Below, piece by piece: positions 21,623 through 31,751 of a stretch of 64,000 nt of DNA. Below the pieces are notes generated by a model. It was not told the origin of the DNA. It searched no databases and saw only the letters and a program-made list of their open reading frames with translations. Both the position numbers and the translations under genes were made by a program. This DNA is from Lysobacter sp. Root76. GTDB lineage: Bacteria > Pseudomonadota > Gammaproteobacteria > Xanthomonadales > Xanthomonadaceae. How positions within the stretch are numbered: the first letter of the stretch is position 1; each line of letters begins with the position of its first letter. The DNA lies in the NCBI RefSeq assembly GCF_001428685.1, contig NZ_LMIK01000007.1, forward strand, positions 82,971-146,970. Reading direction: 5' to 3'.

Positions 21623-22204
21623 TTACTGCAGCAGCGAGCGCAGCATCCAGGCGTACTTCTCGTGGGTCTGCAGGCGCTGGGTCAGCAGGTCCTCGGTCGG
21701 GGCGTCGTCGGCGTCGTCGGCCTGGTCCAGCACGGCGCGCGCGGTGCGGCAGACGGCTTCGTTGCCGACCACCAGCTGGCGTACCATCTCGCGCCAGTCC
21801 GCGGCTTCGGTCAGGCCCGGCTCCTCGGGGATCGAGGTCAGGCGCACGAACTCGGCGTAGGAACCGGGGGCGTTGAAGCCCAGGGCGCGGATGCGCTCGG
21901 CGATATCGTCCAGCGCGGTCCACTGCTCGGTGTACTGGGTCTCGAACATGGTGTGCAGGGCGTTGAACATCGGCCCGGTCACGTTCCAATGGAAGTTGTG
22001 GGTCTTCAGGTACAGGGTGTAGCTGTCGGCCAGGAAGCGCGACAGGCCCTCGGCGATCTTCTTGCGATCGCCGGTGCCGATCCCGATATCGATCGAAGGC
22101 GCCTTGTTGGACGCCGCCGGCGATGCGGCCGGGCTGAGCGAGGCGGTCTTGCTGGTCTTGTCGGTCTTGCCCTTGCTGGGCTTGCTGGGTTTGGTCTTGG
22201 CCAC
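21623..22204 (-). CDS. dps: Dps/ferritin-like DNA-protection protein
   Basis: Dps proteins form 12-mers that oxidise and store iron and protect DNA in stress. The product is 193 residues from GTG 22204, preferred over an ATG 33 bases upstream because AAGGGAG lies about 7 bases before it. A Lys/Ser/Pro-rich N-terminal tail (about 1-35) could bind DNA. The ferroxidase segment is seen in [19 protein letters not shown] and [14 protein letters not shown] sigma70-like promoter and a palindrome lie upstream. Confidence 0.9.
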   Translation of the reverse strand: MAKTKPSKPSKGKTDKTSKTASLSPAASPAASNKAPSIDIGIGTGDRKKIAEGLSRFLADSYTLYLKTHNFHWNVTGPMFNALHTMFETQYTEQWTALDDIAERIRALGFNAPGSYAEFVRLTSIPEEPGLTEAADWREMVRQLVVGNEAVCRTARAVLDQADDADDAPTEDLLTQRLQTHEKYAWMLRSLLQ

Positions 22205-22233
22205 GTGTTGCTCCCTTTTCGAGTGTTGCGGCG

Positions 22234-22262
22234 ACAATAGGCGCTGCCGCCCGCGAAGTGAA
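22234..22262 (-). promoter_or_regulatory. Candidate dps promoter
   Basis: On the minus strand TTCACT (22257-22262) and TATTGT (22234-22239) are separated by 17 bases, each matching sigma70 hexamers at four of six positions. Transcription would start near 22228, leaving a short leader containing AAGGGAG before the GTG at 22204. Confidence 0.5.
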
Positions 22263-22274
22263 ATATTTTGTTTC

Positions 22275-22292
22275 TTGCGGAGCGATCCGCAA
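22275..22292. promoter_or_regulatory. 7-4-7 palindrome upstream of dps
   Basis: TTGCGGA (22275-22281), spacer GCGA, TCCGCAA (22286-22292) is a perfect inverted repeat in an AT-richer stretch. Its centre is about 55 bases upstream of the predicted dps start point, a common position for an activator. It also lies just before the preferred hrpA ATG at 22306. The binding protein is not known. Confidence 0.5.
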
Positions 22293-22305
22293 AAGCTATC
22301 GAACG

Positions 22306-25300
22306 ATGAAGTCTATAGACGCTCCTGCTAGCAATGCGTTACGCCAGGCCCGGCGCGCCATCGACGGCGCGCTGAGCCGCGACCGCGGCCGCCTGCACGG
22401 CCTGTGGTCGCGCTGGAGCGGCAAGCCGGGCGACGCGGCCGCGCGCGATGCGTTCGCGCAGGCGCTGGCGACATCGGTGTCGCAGCGCGAGTCGCGCGCG
22501 GCGGCGTTGCCTCAGGCCCCGGTCGAAGCCTCGCTGCCGATCGCGGGCGAGGCCGAGCGCATTGTGGCCTTGATCCGTGAACACCCGGTGGTGGTGATCG
22601 CCGGCGAAACCGGCTCGGGCAAGACCACCCAGCTGCCCAAGCTGTGCCTGGCCGCCGGGCGCGGCGCCGCCGGCATGATCGGCTGCACCCAGCCGCGCCG
22701 GATCGCGGCGCGCGCGGTGGCGCGGCGCGTGGCCGAAGAGCTGAATACCCCGCTGGGCGGCGCGGTCGGCTACCAGGTGCGCTTCAACGAGAACGTCGGC
22801 GAGCGCACCGCGATCAAGTTCATGACCGACGGCATCCTGCTGGCGGAGATCCAGTCCGACCGCTGGCTGTCGGCCTACGACACCATCCTGATCGACGAGG
22901 CCCACGAACGCAGCCTCAACATCGACTTCCTGCTCGGCTATCTGAAGCAGTTGTTGAAGAAGCGCCACGACCTCAAGGTCATCGTGACCTCGGCGACCAT
23001 CGACACTGAGCGCTTCGCCGCGCATTTCGACGGCGCGCCGGTGGTCAGCGTCGAGGGCCGCGGCTATCCGGTCAACGTGCGCTATCGGCCGCTGGAAGGC
23101 GAGGGCGAATCCGAAAGCGACGGCCGCATGCGCGAGGCGCGCCAGGGCGAGCGCAGCGTCAACGACGGCATCGTCGCCGCCTGCGACGAGATCACCCGCG
23201 AGGATCCGCGCGGCGACGTGCTGATCTTCCTGTCCGGCGAGCGCGAGATCCGCGACGCTCACCAGTCGCTGGAACGGCGCAAGTACCGCGAGACCGAAGT
23301 GCTGCCGCTGTACGCGCGGTTGTCGGTGCGCGACCAGGACCGGGTGTTCAATCCCGGCCCCAAGCGCCGCATCGTGCTGGCCACCAACGTCGCCGAGACC
23401 TCGCTGACCGTGCCGCGCATCCGCTACGTGGTCGATCCGGGCCTGGCCCGGGTGAAGCGCTACAGCCCGCGCGGCAAACTCGACCGGCTGCACATCGAAC
23501 CGGTGTCGCAGGCCAGCGCCGATCAGCGCAAGGGCCGCTGCGGCCGCATCAGCGAAGGCACCTGTTACCGGCTCTACAGCGAGGCCGATTTCGAATCGCG
23601 GCCGCGCTACACCGATCCGGAGATCCGCCGCGCCGCCTTGGCCGGCGTGATCCTGCGCATGCTGTCGCTGGGCCTGGGCGACATTGAGGCCTTCCCGTTC
23701 CTGGAGCCGCCCGACGGTCGGGCGATCGCCGACGGCTGGCAGCAGCTGACCGAACTGGGCGCGGTGGACGAGCAGCGCAAGCTCACCGCGATCGGCCGCA
23801 GCATGGCGCGGTTGCCGGTCGACGTGAAACTGGCGCGCATGCTGGTGGCCGCCAACGACCACGGCTGCCTGCGCGAAATGGTCGCGATCGCGGCTTTCCT
23901 CGGCATCCAGGACCCGCGCGAGCGCCCGGCCGATCAGCGCGCCGCGGCCGACAACGCCCACGCCGAGTTCGCCGATCCGCGCTCGGAATTCGTCGGCATC
24001 CTCAAGCTGTGGGACGCCTACCAGAACGCGCACGAGGAGCTGACCCAGTCCAAGTTGCGCGGCTGGTGCGAGAAGCACTTCCTCGGCTTCCTGCGCATGC
24101 GCGAATGGCGCGAGCTGCATCGCCAGCTGAAACTGCTGTGCGAGGAGTTGGGTTGGGCGATCAAGACCCTGCCCGGCGAGATCGATTCCGGCGCCTACGC
24201 CACCCTGCATCGCGCCCTGCTGGCCGGCCTGCCGACCCAGATCGGCCTGCGCGGGGACAAGGGCTTCTACGACGGTCCGCGCGGACGCAAGTTCCAGCTG
24301 TTCCCCGGCTCGCCGCTGGCCAGGAAGCCGCCGCCGTGGGTACTGGCCGCGACCCTGCTCGACACCGAGCGGGTGTGGTCGATGACCAATGCCACGATAG
24401 AGCCGGATTGGGCGATCCAGGAGCTGCCGCATCTGCTCGCGCGCCGTCATCACGATCCGCGCTGGGCGCGTTCGCAGGGGCGGGTGGTCGGCAGCGAGCA
24501 GATCAGCCTGTTCGGCCTGGTGCTGGCGCCGAAGCGGCCGGTGCACTACGGCGCGCTGTACCCGGAGGAAAGCCGCGCGATCTTCGCCCGCGACGCCCTG
24601 GTCACCGGCGAGATCAACACCCGCGCCGCGTTCCTGCAGCGCAACCTCGCCAGCCTGACCAAGGCGCGCGACGAGGAAGCCAAGCAGCGCCGCGCCGGCC
24701 TGGTGGTCGACGAGGAATGGATGGCGCAGTGGTACCTGGACCGGCTGCCGCCGCAGGTGCACAACGTCCAGGCGCTGGACGCGTGGTACGCCAAATTGCC
24801 GGCCAACGAGAAGGCCGCGCTGGAATGGTCCAGCGCCGATCTGATGGTCGGCGGCGAAAGCGAGGCCGCGCGTTTCCCACCCTATCTGCAACTGGGCAAC
24901 GCGCGCCTGGCCGTGCGTTACCGCTTCGAGCCCGGCGCGATCGACGACGGCATGACCCTGGCGGTGCCCCTGCACCTGCTCAACGCGTTGGATCCGGCGC
25001 AGCTGTCGTGGCTGGCGCCGGGTTTCGTCGCCGACAAGGCCACCGCGCTGATCAAGTCGCTGCCCAAGACTCTGCGCCGCAACTTCGTTCCGGCGCCGGA
25101 TTTCGCCAAGGCGTTCCAGGAAGCGCACGCCAAGCCCGAGGCCGACGATCTGGTCGGCGCGCTTGCGCGCTTCCTGCGCAAGCTGACCGGCGTGGAGGTC
25201 GCGGCGAGCGATTTCGATGCGGCTTCGATCGAGCCGCATCTGCGCATGAACCTGCGCCTGCTCGATGCCGGCGAAGACAAGGGCGGCCGCAAGGCCGAGC

Positions 25301-26283
25301 CGACGGTGCTGGCCGAATCGCGCGACCTCGAACTACTGCGTGCGCGCTACGGCGAGCTCGCCGCGCGCGCGTTCGCGGCCCGCGCCGCCGACGGTCTGGG
25401 CCAGCGCGGCCTGACCGCGTTCCCCGAGCAGCCGATTCCGACCTCGGTGCCCGGCGCCGCCGGCGTGCCGGCGTTCCCGGCCCTGCACGACGACGGCGAC
25501 ACGGTGTCGCTGCGCGTGCACGCCGAGCGCGAGGCCGCGCTGCGCGCGCATCCGGGCGGCGTGCGCCGGCTGCTGGCGATCGCGCTGGCGGACAAACTCA
25601 AGCAGGCGCGCAAGCAGCTGCCGGTGTCGCCCAAGACCGGGCTGCTGTACGCGGCGATCGAATCGGCCGCGCCGCGCCCCGACGGCCCGCGCGACAGCGA
25701 TCGACTGCGCGACGATCTGGTCGGCGGCGCCCTGCGCTCGCTGCTGGGCGACGACGACGCCTTGCAGCAGGTGCGTGACGCGGCCGCGTTCGAAGCGCGG
25801 CGCGAAGAGGCCGCGCGCAAGCTGTTCCCGGAGGCGATGGAGCGTTTGCGCCAGGCCGAAACCATCCTGACCGCGGTCGCCGAGGCGCGCGCCAAGCTGG
25901 AATCGCCGCTGATGGGCTGGGCCAGCGGCAACCTCGACGACATGCGCGCGCAACTGGCGACGTTGACCCCGCCGGGTTTCCTGCGCGAGGTGCCGGCCGA
26001 GGCCTTGCGCGAGTACCCGCGCTACCTCAAGGCGCTGGCCCTGCGCGGGGAGCGCGCCTTGCGCGACCCGGTGCGCGATCAGGCGCGCATGCTCGAACTC
26101 AAACCGTTCGCGGACGCGCTCGCCGCCGCGACCGCGGCCGGCGACGCCGCCACGCCGGGCTGGCAGGCCCTGCGCTGGGATCTGGAAGAGCTGCGCGTGT
26201 CGCTGTTCGCGCAGGAACTGGGCGTGCGCGGCGGGGTGTCGCCGAAGAAGTTGGCCAACAGGTTGGCGCAGCTGCGGAATTAG
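22306..26283 (+). CDS. hrpA: ATP-dependent RNA helicase HrpA
   Basis: HrpA is a large DEAH-box RNA helicase, linked in other bacteria to mRNA processing and rescue of stalled ribosomes. The product has about 1325 residues from ATG 22306; an in-frame GTG at 22258 would add 16 and run through the palindrome. It has [13 protein letters not shown] (motif I), DEAHERSLN (motif II), VTSATI (motif III) and QRKGRCGR (motif VI), then the HA2/OB region and the DUF3418 C-terminal half. No strong ribosome-binding site is visible for either start. Confidence 0.95.
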   Translation: MKSIDAPASNALRQARRAIDGALSRDRGRLHGLWSRWSGKPGDAAARDAFAQALATSVSQRESRAAALPQAPVEASLPIAGEAERIVALIREHPVVVIAGETGSGKTTQLPKLCLAAGRGAAGMIGCTQPRRIAARAVARRVAEELNTPLGGAVGYQVRFNENVGERTAIKFMTDGILLAEIQSDRWLSAYDTILIDEAHERSLNIDFLLGYLKQLLKKRHDLKVIVTSATIDTERFAAHFDGAPVVSVEGRGYPVNVRYRPLEGEGESESDGRMREARQGERSVNDGIVAACDEITREDPRGDVLIFLSGEREIRDAHQSLERRKYRETEVLPLYARLSVRDQDRVFNPGPKRRIVLATNVAETSLTVPRIRYVVDPGLARVKRYSPRGKLDRLHIEPVSQASADQRKGRCGRISEGTCYRLYSEADFESRPRYTDPEIRRAALAGVILRMLSLGLGDIEAFPFLEPPDGRAIADGWQQLTELGAVDEQRKLTAIGRSMARLPVDVKLARMLVAANDHGCLREMVAIAAFLGIQDPRERPADQRAAADNAHAEFADPRSEFVGILKLWDAYQNAHEELTQSKLRGWCEKHFLGFLRMREWRELHRQLKLLCEELGWAIKTLPGEIDSGAYATLHRALLAGLPTQIGLRGDKGFYDGPRGRKFQLFPGSPLARKPPPWVLAATLLDTERVWSMTNATIEPDWAIQELPHLLARRHHDPRWARSQGRVVGSEQISLFGLVLAPKRPVHYGALYPEESRAIFARDALVTGEINTRAAFLQRNLASLTKARDEEAKQRRAGLVVDEEWMAQWYLDRLPPQVHNVQALDAWYAKLPANEKAALEWSSADLMVGGESEAARFPPYLQLGNARLAVRYRFEPGAIDDGMTLAVPLHLLNALDPAQLSWLAPGFVADKATALIKSLPKTLRRNFVPAPDFAKAFQEAHAKPEADDLVGALARFLRKLTGVEVAASDFDAASIEPHLRMNLRLLDAGEDKGGRKAEPTVLAESRDLELLRARYGELAARAFAARAADGLGQRGLTAFPEQPIPTSVPGAAGVPAFPALHDDGDTVSLRVHAEREAALRAHPGGVRRLLAIALADKLKQARKQLPVSPKTGLLYAAIESAAPRPDGPRDSDRLRDDLVGGALRSLLGDDDALQQVRDAAAFEARREEAARKLFPEAMERLRQAETILTAVAEARAKLESPLMGWASGNLDDMRAQLATLTPPGFLREVPAEALREYPRYLKALALRGERALRDPVRDQARMLELKPFADALAAATAAGDAATPGWQALRWDLEELRVSLFAQELGVRGGVSPKKLANRLAQLRN

Positions 26284-26353
26284 AGCGTGGCGTTAACTAG
26301 ACGGCTTTTTCGCCGATCGGCAAAGCCACGCGCGGCGCGCGTGGGCCGGAACC

Positions 26354-26863
26354 TCACTTGATCCGCTGCACCCGCGCCTTGGGCAGGTCTTCGTCGACCT
26401 GCAGGAACCAGCGTCCGCTGACGCCCGGCACCACCACGATCGCTGGCGCCTGCATCGGCTTGTGCAGCTTCAGGCTGCCCTTGAGCACGCGCCACTGTTG
26501 GCCGTTCTCGAGCGCGAACACGGTGCCCGGCGCCCATTCGGCGACATCGCCGACCAGGCGGCTGCGGATCGGACCGTCGCTGGCGCCTTCCAGCAGGCCG
26601 GCGTCGTCGCGGCCCGGCGCCATCGCGGTGGCCGTGGCGGCCGCCGGAGCCTGCGGAGCGGCCGCGGCTTCGCGTTCGTCGTCCTCGCGCAACAGGCGAT
26701 TGAGCAGGGCCAGCTGCGCCGGGCTCAGCGCATCCAGGCCGGTCTCGCGCAACTGCTCGGGCGTCAGGCGGCGCTCGACTTCGCGGTAGGGCGTCTGCGC
26801 GCCGGCCAGACTAGGCAGCAGGGCGAGCGCGAGCAGCAGGACGGTGCGGTGGAATCGATGCAT
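26354..26863 (-). CDS. Secreted protein of unknown function, paralogue A
   Basis: The family is not recognised. The protein is 169 residues with a signal peptide ending LAGAQ. The mature part has a segment LTPEQLRETGLDALSPAQLALLNRLL (shortened: LTPEQ...LNRLL), an Ala/Pro linker (about 68-88) and a C-terminal beta-type domain ending PKARVQRIK. The gene at 27242 encodes a paralogue with the same architecture (MTPEQ...LNDWLN and ARAKVQRTK). Probably periplasmic. The C-terminal part recalls a small SH3-like or OB-like barrel, but that is a guess. Confidence 0.8.
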   Translation of the reverse strand: MHRFHRTVLLLALALLPSLAGAQTPYREVERRLTPEQLRETGLDALSPAQLALLNRLLREDDEREAAAAPQAPAAATATAMAPGRDDAGLLEGASDGPIRSRLVGDVAEWAPGTVFALENGQQWRVLKGSLKLHKPMQAPAIVVVPGVSGRWFLQVDEDLPKARVQRIK

Positions 26864-27241
26864 GGGGGAGCCTGGCGACGGGATCGGAGGGCGGGCGCCG
26901 ACGCCGGATTCCGGCACGGATCGCAGGCGGCGCTCGCTGGTTCGCCCAGAATATTGCGGAGGTATGACAGTTTCTTGACGCCGCCAGGGCGGCACGGAAC
27001 GTCGCGACGCCGTGTACGGCAACCGCCGATCGCAAGACCCCGTTCCCTTGTTCCCGCGCGCCAGCCCCGCGCTGCGAGGACGAGCGGTGCTCTGAAGAAT
27101 GGTGGGTTCGTGCGCGGCCGAACGCCAGCAGGGCACGCCTGCTGGCCGGACTGACTGGGGAGGATGCGTTCGCGCTTCCCCGCCTGTGCGGGGACGGCGT
27201 TCCAAGACGACCGCGTCCGTGCGCGGACGCGGCCCGGGTAC
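26864..27241. other. Intergenic region with hairpins between the paralogues
   Basis: This 378-base stretch has no supported gene. It holds a 9-base perfect stem GCCAGCAGG (27124-27132) and CCTGCTGGC (27138-27146), a 7-base stem TCCCCGC/GCGGGGA around 27177-27194, and the terminator-like stem at 27211-27232. The promoter for paralogue A should also lie here on the minus strand. Confidence 0.6.
27211..27232 (-). terminator. Candidate terminator of paralogue B
   Basis: A perfect 9-base stem, CCGCGTCCG (27211-27219) and CGGACGCGG (27224-27232), with a 4-base loop, lies 9 bases beyond the stop codon of the minus-strand gene at 27242. On that strand it is followed by TCGTCTT, only weakly T-rich, so it may need Rho. 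Confidence 0.6.
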
Positions 27242-27736
27242 TTACTTGGTGCGCTGCACCTTGGCGCGGGCGTTGTAGCCCTGCACTGACAGATACCAGA
27301 CATTGCCGATCAGGCCCGGGTTGATCTTCACTTCCGGGTTGCTGAGCTTGACGCCCGCCAGCGAGGCGTCGTCGGACTGCTGCCAGACCTGGCCGTTGTC
27401 GAGCACGTACTGGCGGCCGCGACCGAAGCCGCGGAACTCGCCGCTGATGTGCGCGACGATCGGGTCGCTGGAGCCGCCGAAGTTGAAGAAACCGCGATGC
27501 TCGGTTTCGATCAGCTCCTTGGTGCTCTTGGCGGCCTTGGCGCTCTCGTCGCCGATCTTGCGGTTGAGCCAGTCGTTGAGACGGCCCAGCTCCGCCGCGT
27601 CGAGCTTGTCCAGGCCGGCGGCCTTGAACTGTTCGGGCGTCATCTGCTGTTCGATCGGCGGCTGCGACTGCGCGAACACCGTCAGTGGAGCCAGCGCGAG
27701 CAGGGTGGCGACGATCAGCGGGCGGGTGCGGAGCAT
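27242..27736 (-). CDS. Secreted protein of unknown function, paralogue B
   Basis: The family is not recognised. It is 164 residues with a signal peptide ending TVFAQ. Its helical segment MTPEQFKAAGLDKLDAAELG and C-terminal ARAKVQRTK match the paralogue at 26354, so the pair arose by duplication; the central linkers differ. Gly/Phe-rich central residues (FFNFGGSSDPIV, GEFRGFGRGRQY) precede the C-terminal domain. It is divergent from relA, with the two starts 77 bases apart. Confidence 0.8.
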   Translation of the reverse strand: MLRTRPLIVATLLALAPLTVFAQSQPPIEQQMTPEQFKAAGLDKLDAAELGRLNDWLNRKIGDESAKAAKSTKELIETEHRGFFNFGGSSDPIVAHISGEFRGFGRGRQYVLDNGQVWQQSDDASLAGVKLSNPEVKINPGLIGNVWYLSVQGYNARAKVQRTK

Positions 27737-27812
27737 GTGCTGTTCCTCGGGTCGGTTGGCCGCTAGTGTAGACGCTCCCCCATAGCGCTTCGATCCCGAT
27801 ACGCAATCCGCG

Positions 27813-29996
27813 ATGAACGCATCGCCCGCCACCTCCGCTCCGGTCCAGACCGCGCTCGCGCACGCTTCGGCGGCGGCGATCGCCGGTCCGTTGCGGCAGC
27901 GCCTGGACGAGGCCGCGGCCGACCCGGCCGCCGCGCGCGACGCCCTGGACGCGCCGCCGGTGGTCGCGGCCACCCTGGACGCGCTGGGCCTGCTCGGCGC
28001 CGACGGCGACACCGTCGCGGCCGCATTGCTGCATGCCTATCCGGGCCTGGCGGCGGCGCTGGGCCCGGTCCTGGACAAGCAGTTCCCCGCGGTCGCGGCC
28101 TTGCTCGACGGTCAGCGCGCCGCGGCCCAGGTCTGGACCCTGCATGCCGAGCACGGCGCGCGCTCCGGCCATGAAGGGCTGCGGCGGTTGCTGCTGGCGA
28201 TCGTGCGCGATCTGCGGGTGGTGCCGATCCTGCTCGCGCGCCAGCTCGCGCGCATGCGCAACGCCGAGGCGCTGGCGCCGGACGCGCGCCGCGAACTGGC
28301 CGCGCTGACCCGCGACATCCACGCGCCGCTCGCCAACCGGCTCGGCATCTGGCAGCTGAAGTGGGAGCTGGAGGACCTGGCGTTCCGTTACCTGGAACCG
28401 CAGACCTACCAGAAGATCGCGCGCCTGCTCGACGAGAAGCGCGGCGACCGCGAGCGCTACATCGAACAGGTCAAGCGTACCCTGCGCGGGGCCTTGGCCG
28501 CGGCGGGGCTGCAGGGCGCCGACGTCGCCGGCCGGCCCAAGCACATCTACAGCATCTGGAAGAAGATGCAGCGCAAGGACGTGCCGATCGGCGAGCTCTA
28601 CGACCTGCGCGCGGTGCGGGTCATGGTCGAGGACCTGGCGGCGTGCTACGCCGCGCTGGGCGTGGTCCACGCGCAGTGGACGCCGATTCCGAGCGAGTTC
28701 GACGACTACATCGCCCGGCCCAAGCGCAACGATTACCGCTCGCTGCACACCGCCGTGGTCGGGCCGGAAGGCAAGACCCTGGAAGTGCAGATCCGCACTT
28801 ACGAGATGCACAGCCAGGCCGAACTCGGCGTGGCCGCGCATTGGAAGTACAAGGAAGCCGGCAGCCAGGCCGCCGACGCCTCGTTCGACCGCAAGATCGC
28901 CTGGATGCGCAAGCTGCTCGACGCCCACGGCGAGGGCGGCCGCGACGGCGGCGACGCGACCCTGGCCGGCGAACTCGACACCGAGCTGGTCGAGGACCGG
29001 GTCTACGTGCTCACGCCCAAGGGCGAGGTGATCGACCTGCCGACCGGGGCGACGCCGCTGGACTTCGCGTACCACGTCCACACCGAAGTCGGACACCGCT
29101 GCCGCGGCGCCAAGATCGACGGCCGCATCGTCCCGCTGGACCACAAGCTGCGCAGCGGCGACCGGGTCGAGATCCTCACCGCCAAGACCGGCGAACCGCG
29201 CCGCGACTGGCTGGTCGCGGCCAACGGCTTCCTCGCCAGCGGGCGTTCGCGCGACAAGGTCCGGGCCTGGTTCCACAAGCTCGACCGCGCCCGCAACGAA
29301 CAGGCCGGGCGCGAGCTGCTGGACAAGGAACTGCGCCGGCTCGGTCTGCTCGGCGCCGATCTGGCGCCGGCGCGCGAGCGCTTCAATCTGGCCAACGACG
29401 GCGACCTGTACGTGCAGGTCGCGCTCGGCGACCTCGGCCCGCATCAGGTCGGGCGCGCCCTGCTCGAACACGAGCGCGCCGCGGCCGCGCCGCCGCCGCC
29501 CACGACCGGCACCACCACCCTGGCGCCGGTGCCGCGGCGGCGCCCGAGCAAGAGCGCCGATTTCACCGTCGAAGGCGTCGGTAACCTGCTGGTGCAGCTG
29601 GCGCGCTGCTGCCAGCCGCTGCCGGGCGAGCCCATCGTCGGCTATCTCACCCGCGGCCGCGGCGTCAGCGTGCACCGTCCCGGCTGCGCGGCGTTCGAAC
29701 GGCTCGCCGCGACCCAGCCGCAGCGTGTATTGCCGGTGGAATGGGGGCGCAAGGGCAGCGGCTACGAAACCGACATCGAAGTGCTGGCGCTGGACCGCAA
29801 GTGGCTGCTCAAGGAAGTCACCAACCTGATCGCCCAGGGCAACGCCCACGTGGTCAGCATCCGCAGCGACGTCGAGCGCGCCGGCGCGCGCGTGCGCCTG
29901 CGCCTGCGCCTGCGCGTGGCCGACTACGGCCAGTTGTCGACCCTGCTCGGCAAGCTGTCCTCGCTGCCCGGCGTGGAGCAGGCGCAGCGCTGCTGA
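27813..29996 (+). CDS. relA: (p)ppGpp synthetase RelA
   Basis: RelA makes (p)ppGpp on ribosomes with uncharged tRNA. The 727-residue protein has an N-terminal region where the HD-type hydrolase motif is not visible, a synthetase domain with RPKHIYSIWKKMQRK and EFDD (Glu295-Asp298), the EXDD signature of monofunctional RelA, then a TGS domain (VYVLTPKGEVIDLPTGATP), a Cys-containing region (LARCCQPLPGE) and a C-terminal ACT domain. I infer synthetase-only activity; SpoT would be elsewhere. Confidence 0.95.
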   Translation: MNASPATSAPVQTALAHASAAAIAGPLRQRLDEAAADPAAARDALDAPPVVAATLDALGLLGADGDTVAAALLHAYPGLAAALGPVLDKQFPAVAALLDGQRAAAQVWTLHAEHGARSGHEGLRRLLLAIVRDLRVVPILLARQLARMRNAEALAPDARRELAALTRDIHAPLANRLGIWQLKWELEDLAFRYLEPQTYQKIARLLDEKRGDRERYIEQVKRTLRGALAAAGLQGADVAGRPKHIYSIWKKMQRKDVPIGELYDLRAVRVMVEDLAACYAALGVVHAQWTPIPSEFDDYIARPKRNDYRSLHTAVVGPEGKTLEVQIRTYEMHSQAELGVAAHWKYKEAGSQAADASFDRKIAWMRKLLDAHGEGGRDGGDATLAGELDTELVEDRVYVLTPKGEVIDLPTGATPLDFAYHVHTEVGHRCRGAKIDGRIVPLDHKLRSGDRVEILTAKTGEPRRDWLVAANGFLASGRSRDKVRAWFHKLDRARNEQAGRELLDKELRRLGLLGADLAPARERFNLANDGDLYVQVALGDLGPHQVGRALLEHERAAAAPPPPTTGTTTLAPVPRRRPSKSADFTVEGVGNLLVQLARCCQPLPGEPIVGYLTRGRGVSVHRPGCAAFERLAATQPQRVLPVEWGRKGSGYETDIEVLALDRKWLLKEVTNLIAQGNAHVVSIRSDVERAGARVRLRLRLRVADYGQLSTLLGKLSSLPGVEQAQRC

Positions 29997-30050
29997 GCCG
30001 CGATCCGCGCCGTCACTCTGGTGCGGTGCTTACGGGGCTATGCTTTCGCG

Positions 30051-31667
30051 GTGACGTCCGAACCGCCGCCCAGCCACGATCGCAAGGAACCGCCCGGCGG
30101 CCGCACGCCGGCCACGGCGCCGACCCGCATCGAACCCGAATTCGGGCGCTGGACCAGCCTTCGTTTCGACCAACGTAGCCGACCGCCGCGGCGGGAGCCG
30201 GCGCCGCACTGGTTCGGCTGGGGCGCGGCCGCTGCGGTAATGCTGGTGCTGCTGGCCCTGGTGCTGCTGCGCCAGCCGCTGGCGGACCGCCTGTGGCCCG
30301 ATTCGCGTCTGCAGCAGTTGCGCAGCGACGCCGCTGCGGCCCTGCGCGAGGGCCGGCTGACGTCGCCCGACGGGCGCGGCGCGCGCGAACTCTACGAGGC
30401 CGCGCTGGCCCTGGACCCGGACCGCGACGAAGCCCGCAGCGGCCTGACCCGGGTCGGCCAGGCCGCGCTGGTCCGGGCCGAGCAGGCGATCGTGCAACGC
30501 CGTTATGCCGACGCCCACGCCGCCCTCGCTCTGGCCAGCGAGCTGGCGGTGCCGCGCGCCCAGGCCGACGCCTTGGAGCAGCGCTTGCGCGCGCGCGAAG
30601 CCGCCGACGCCGGCCTCGACCGGGTGCTGATGCAGGCCGCGCAAGCGCGTGCGGCCGGTCATCTCGACGACGGCGAGAACGCGGCGCTGCCCCTGTACCA
30701 GCGGGTGCTGGCCTTGCAGCCCGACCGCGTCGAAGCCCTGGAGGGCCGCGAGGACACCCTCGCCGATCTGTTGCAGCAGGCGCGCCAGGCCCTGGCCCAT
30801 GGCGATCTGCTCGCGGGCGCCGCGCGCATCCGCCGTGCCCAGGCCGCCGATGCCGGCCATGGCGAACTGCCTGATGCTTTGGCCGAACTCGCACGCCGCG
30901 CCGACGCCCGTCGCGGCGAGGCCGAGCGCGAATTGCGTCGCGGCCGCCTGTCCGAAGCCGCCGAGGGCTATCGCGACATCCTGGCGGCGTTGCACGAGGA
31001 CCCGGCAGCGCAGCGCGGCCTGGGCGCGGTTGCGAGCGCCTACGCGCAGCGCAGCGAACGCCTGGCCGCCGATTTCCGCTTCGACGAGGCCGCCGCGGCC
31101 TTGCGCGCGGCCGACGCGATCGCGCCCGCCACCGCGGCCGTGGTCGAAGCGCGCCAGCACCTGGAACGCGCGCGCCAGTCGCGCAAGCGTCTGGGCGGCG
31201 AACTGCCGATCGCCCAGCGCCAGCAGCGCCTGCGCACGCTGCTGGCCGAAGCCGCCGCCGCCGAAGCGCGCGGCGAACTGCTGGCGCCGCCCGGCGACAG
31301 CGCCTACGACAAACTGCGCGCGGCGCAGGCGATCGCGCCGCAGGACCCCAAAGTGCGCGCCGCCGCCGCCCGCCTGTTGCCGGCGGCGCGGCGTTGTTTC
31401 GAAAACGAACTGCGCGGCAACCGGCTCAGCCGCGCCGGCGAATGCCTGGATGCGCGGCGTGCCTTGGAAGGCGAGGGCGCGGCGCTGATGGATGCGCGAC
31501 GGCGTCTGGCGCAGCGCTGGATCGCAGTCGGCGATGAGCGCCTGGGAGCCGGGGAATTGCGCGCGGCGCAGGCGGCGCTGAATGCGGCGCGCGCCTTGGA
31601 CGCGGGCGCGGCGGGCCTGGAGGATTTCGCCAACCGGGTACGGGTGGCGACGGCCGGGGTGAACTGA
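30051..31667 (+). CDS. Membrane-anchored TPR-like repeat protein
   Basis: The product is 538 residues from GTG 30051; a GTG at 30021 would add ten. A Pro/Arg-rich cytoplasmic N-terminus (about 1-55) is followed by one transmembrane helix (about 58-78, AAAAVMLVLLALVLL). The rest is Ala/Arg-rich helical hairpins typical of TPR repeats, such as ARELYEAALALDPD and ALPLYQRVLALQPD. The role is unknown; a scaffold in the periplasm or at the membrane is an inference. It follows relA by 54 bases. Confidence 0.8.
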   Translation: MTSEPPPSHDRKEPPGGRTPATAPTRIEPEFGRWTSLRFDQRSRPPRREPAPHWFGWGAAAAVMLVLLALVLLRQPLADRLWPDSRLQQLRSDAAAALREGRLTSPDGRGARELYEAALALDPDRDEARSGLTRVGQAALVRAEQAIVQRRYADAHAALALASELAVPRAQADALEQRLRAREAADAGLDRVLMQAAQARAAGHLDDGENAALPLYQRVLALQPDRVEALEGREDTLADLLQQARQALAHGDLLAGAARIRRAQAADAGHGELPDALAELARRADARRGEAERELRRGRLSEAAEGYRDILAALHEDPAAQRGLGAVASAYAQRSERLAADFRFDEAAAALRAADAIAPATAAVVEARQHLERARQSRKRLGGELPIAQRQQRLRTLLAEAAAAEARGELLAPPGDSAYDKLRAAQAIAPQDPKVRAAAARLLPAARRCFENELRGNRLSRAGECLDARRALEGEGAALMDARRRLAQRWIAVGDERLGAGELRAAQAALNAARALDAGAAGLEDFANRVRVATAGVN

Positions 31668-31751
31668 GGCCGGGGTCAGGCGGCTCTCCAGCAGCGGCTG
31701 CATGCTGCGGTCGTCGCAGCCTGCGGTTACGCGCTCACGGGAGGATCGGCT

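Noticed and set aside
22339-25239. 966-residue minus-strand open frame opposite hrpA
   Set aside because: Antisense shadow: His/Arg/Gln/Gly-biased composition, no domains, and hrpA motifs are intact on the plus strand.
27177-27194. TCCCCGC-CTGT-GCGGGGA stem resembling part of a type I-E CRISPR repeat
   Set aside because: Only one copy is present, with no regularly spaced repeats or cas genes nearby; treated as a simple hairpin.
26811-29849. 1012-residue minus-strand open frame covering relA and the paralogue region
   Set aside because: Antisense shadow caused by high GC; relA and the secreted paralogues have clear domains and signal peptides in other frames.
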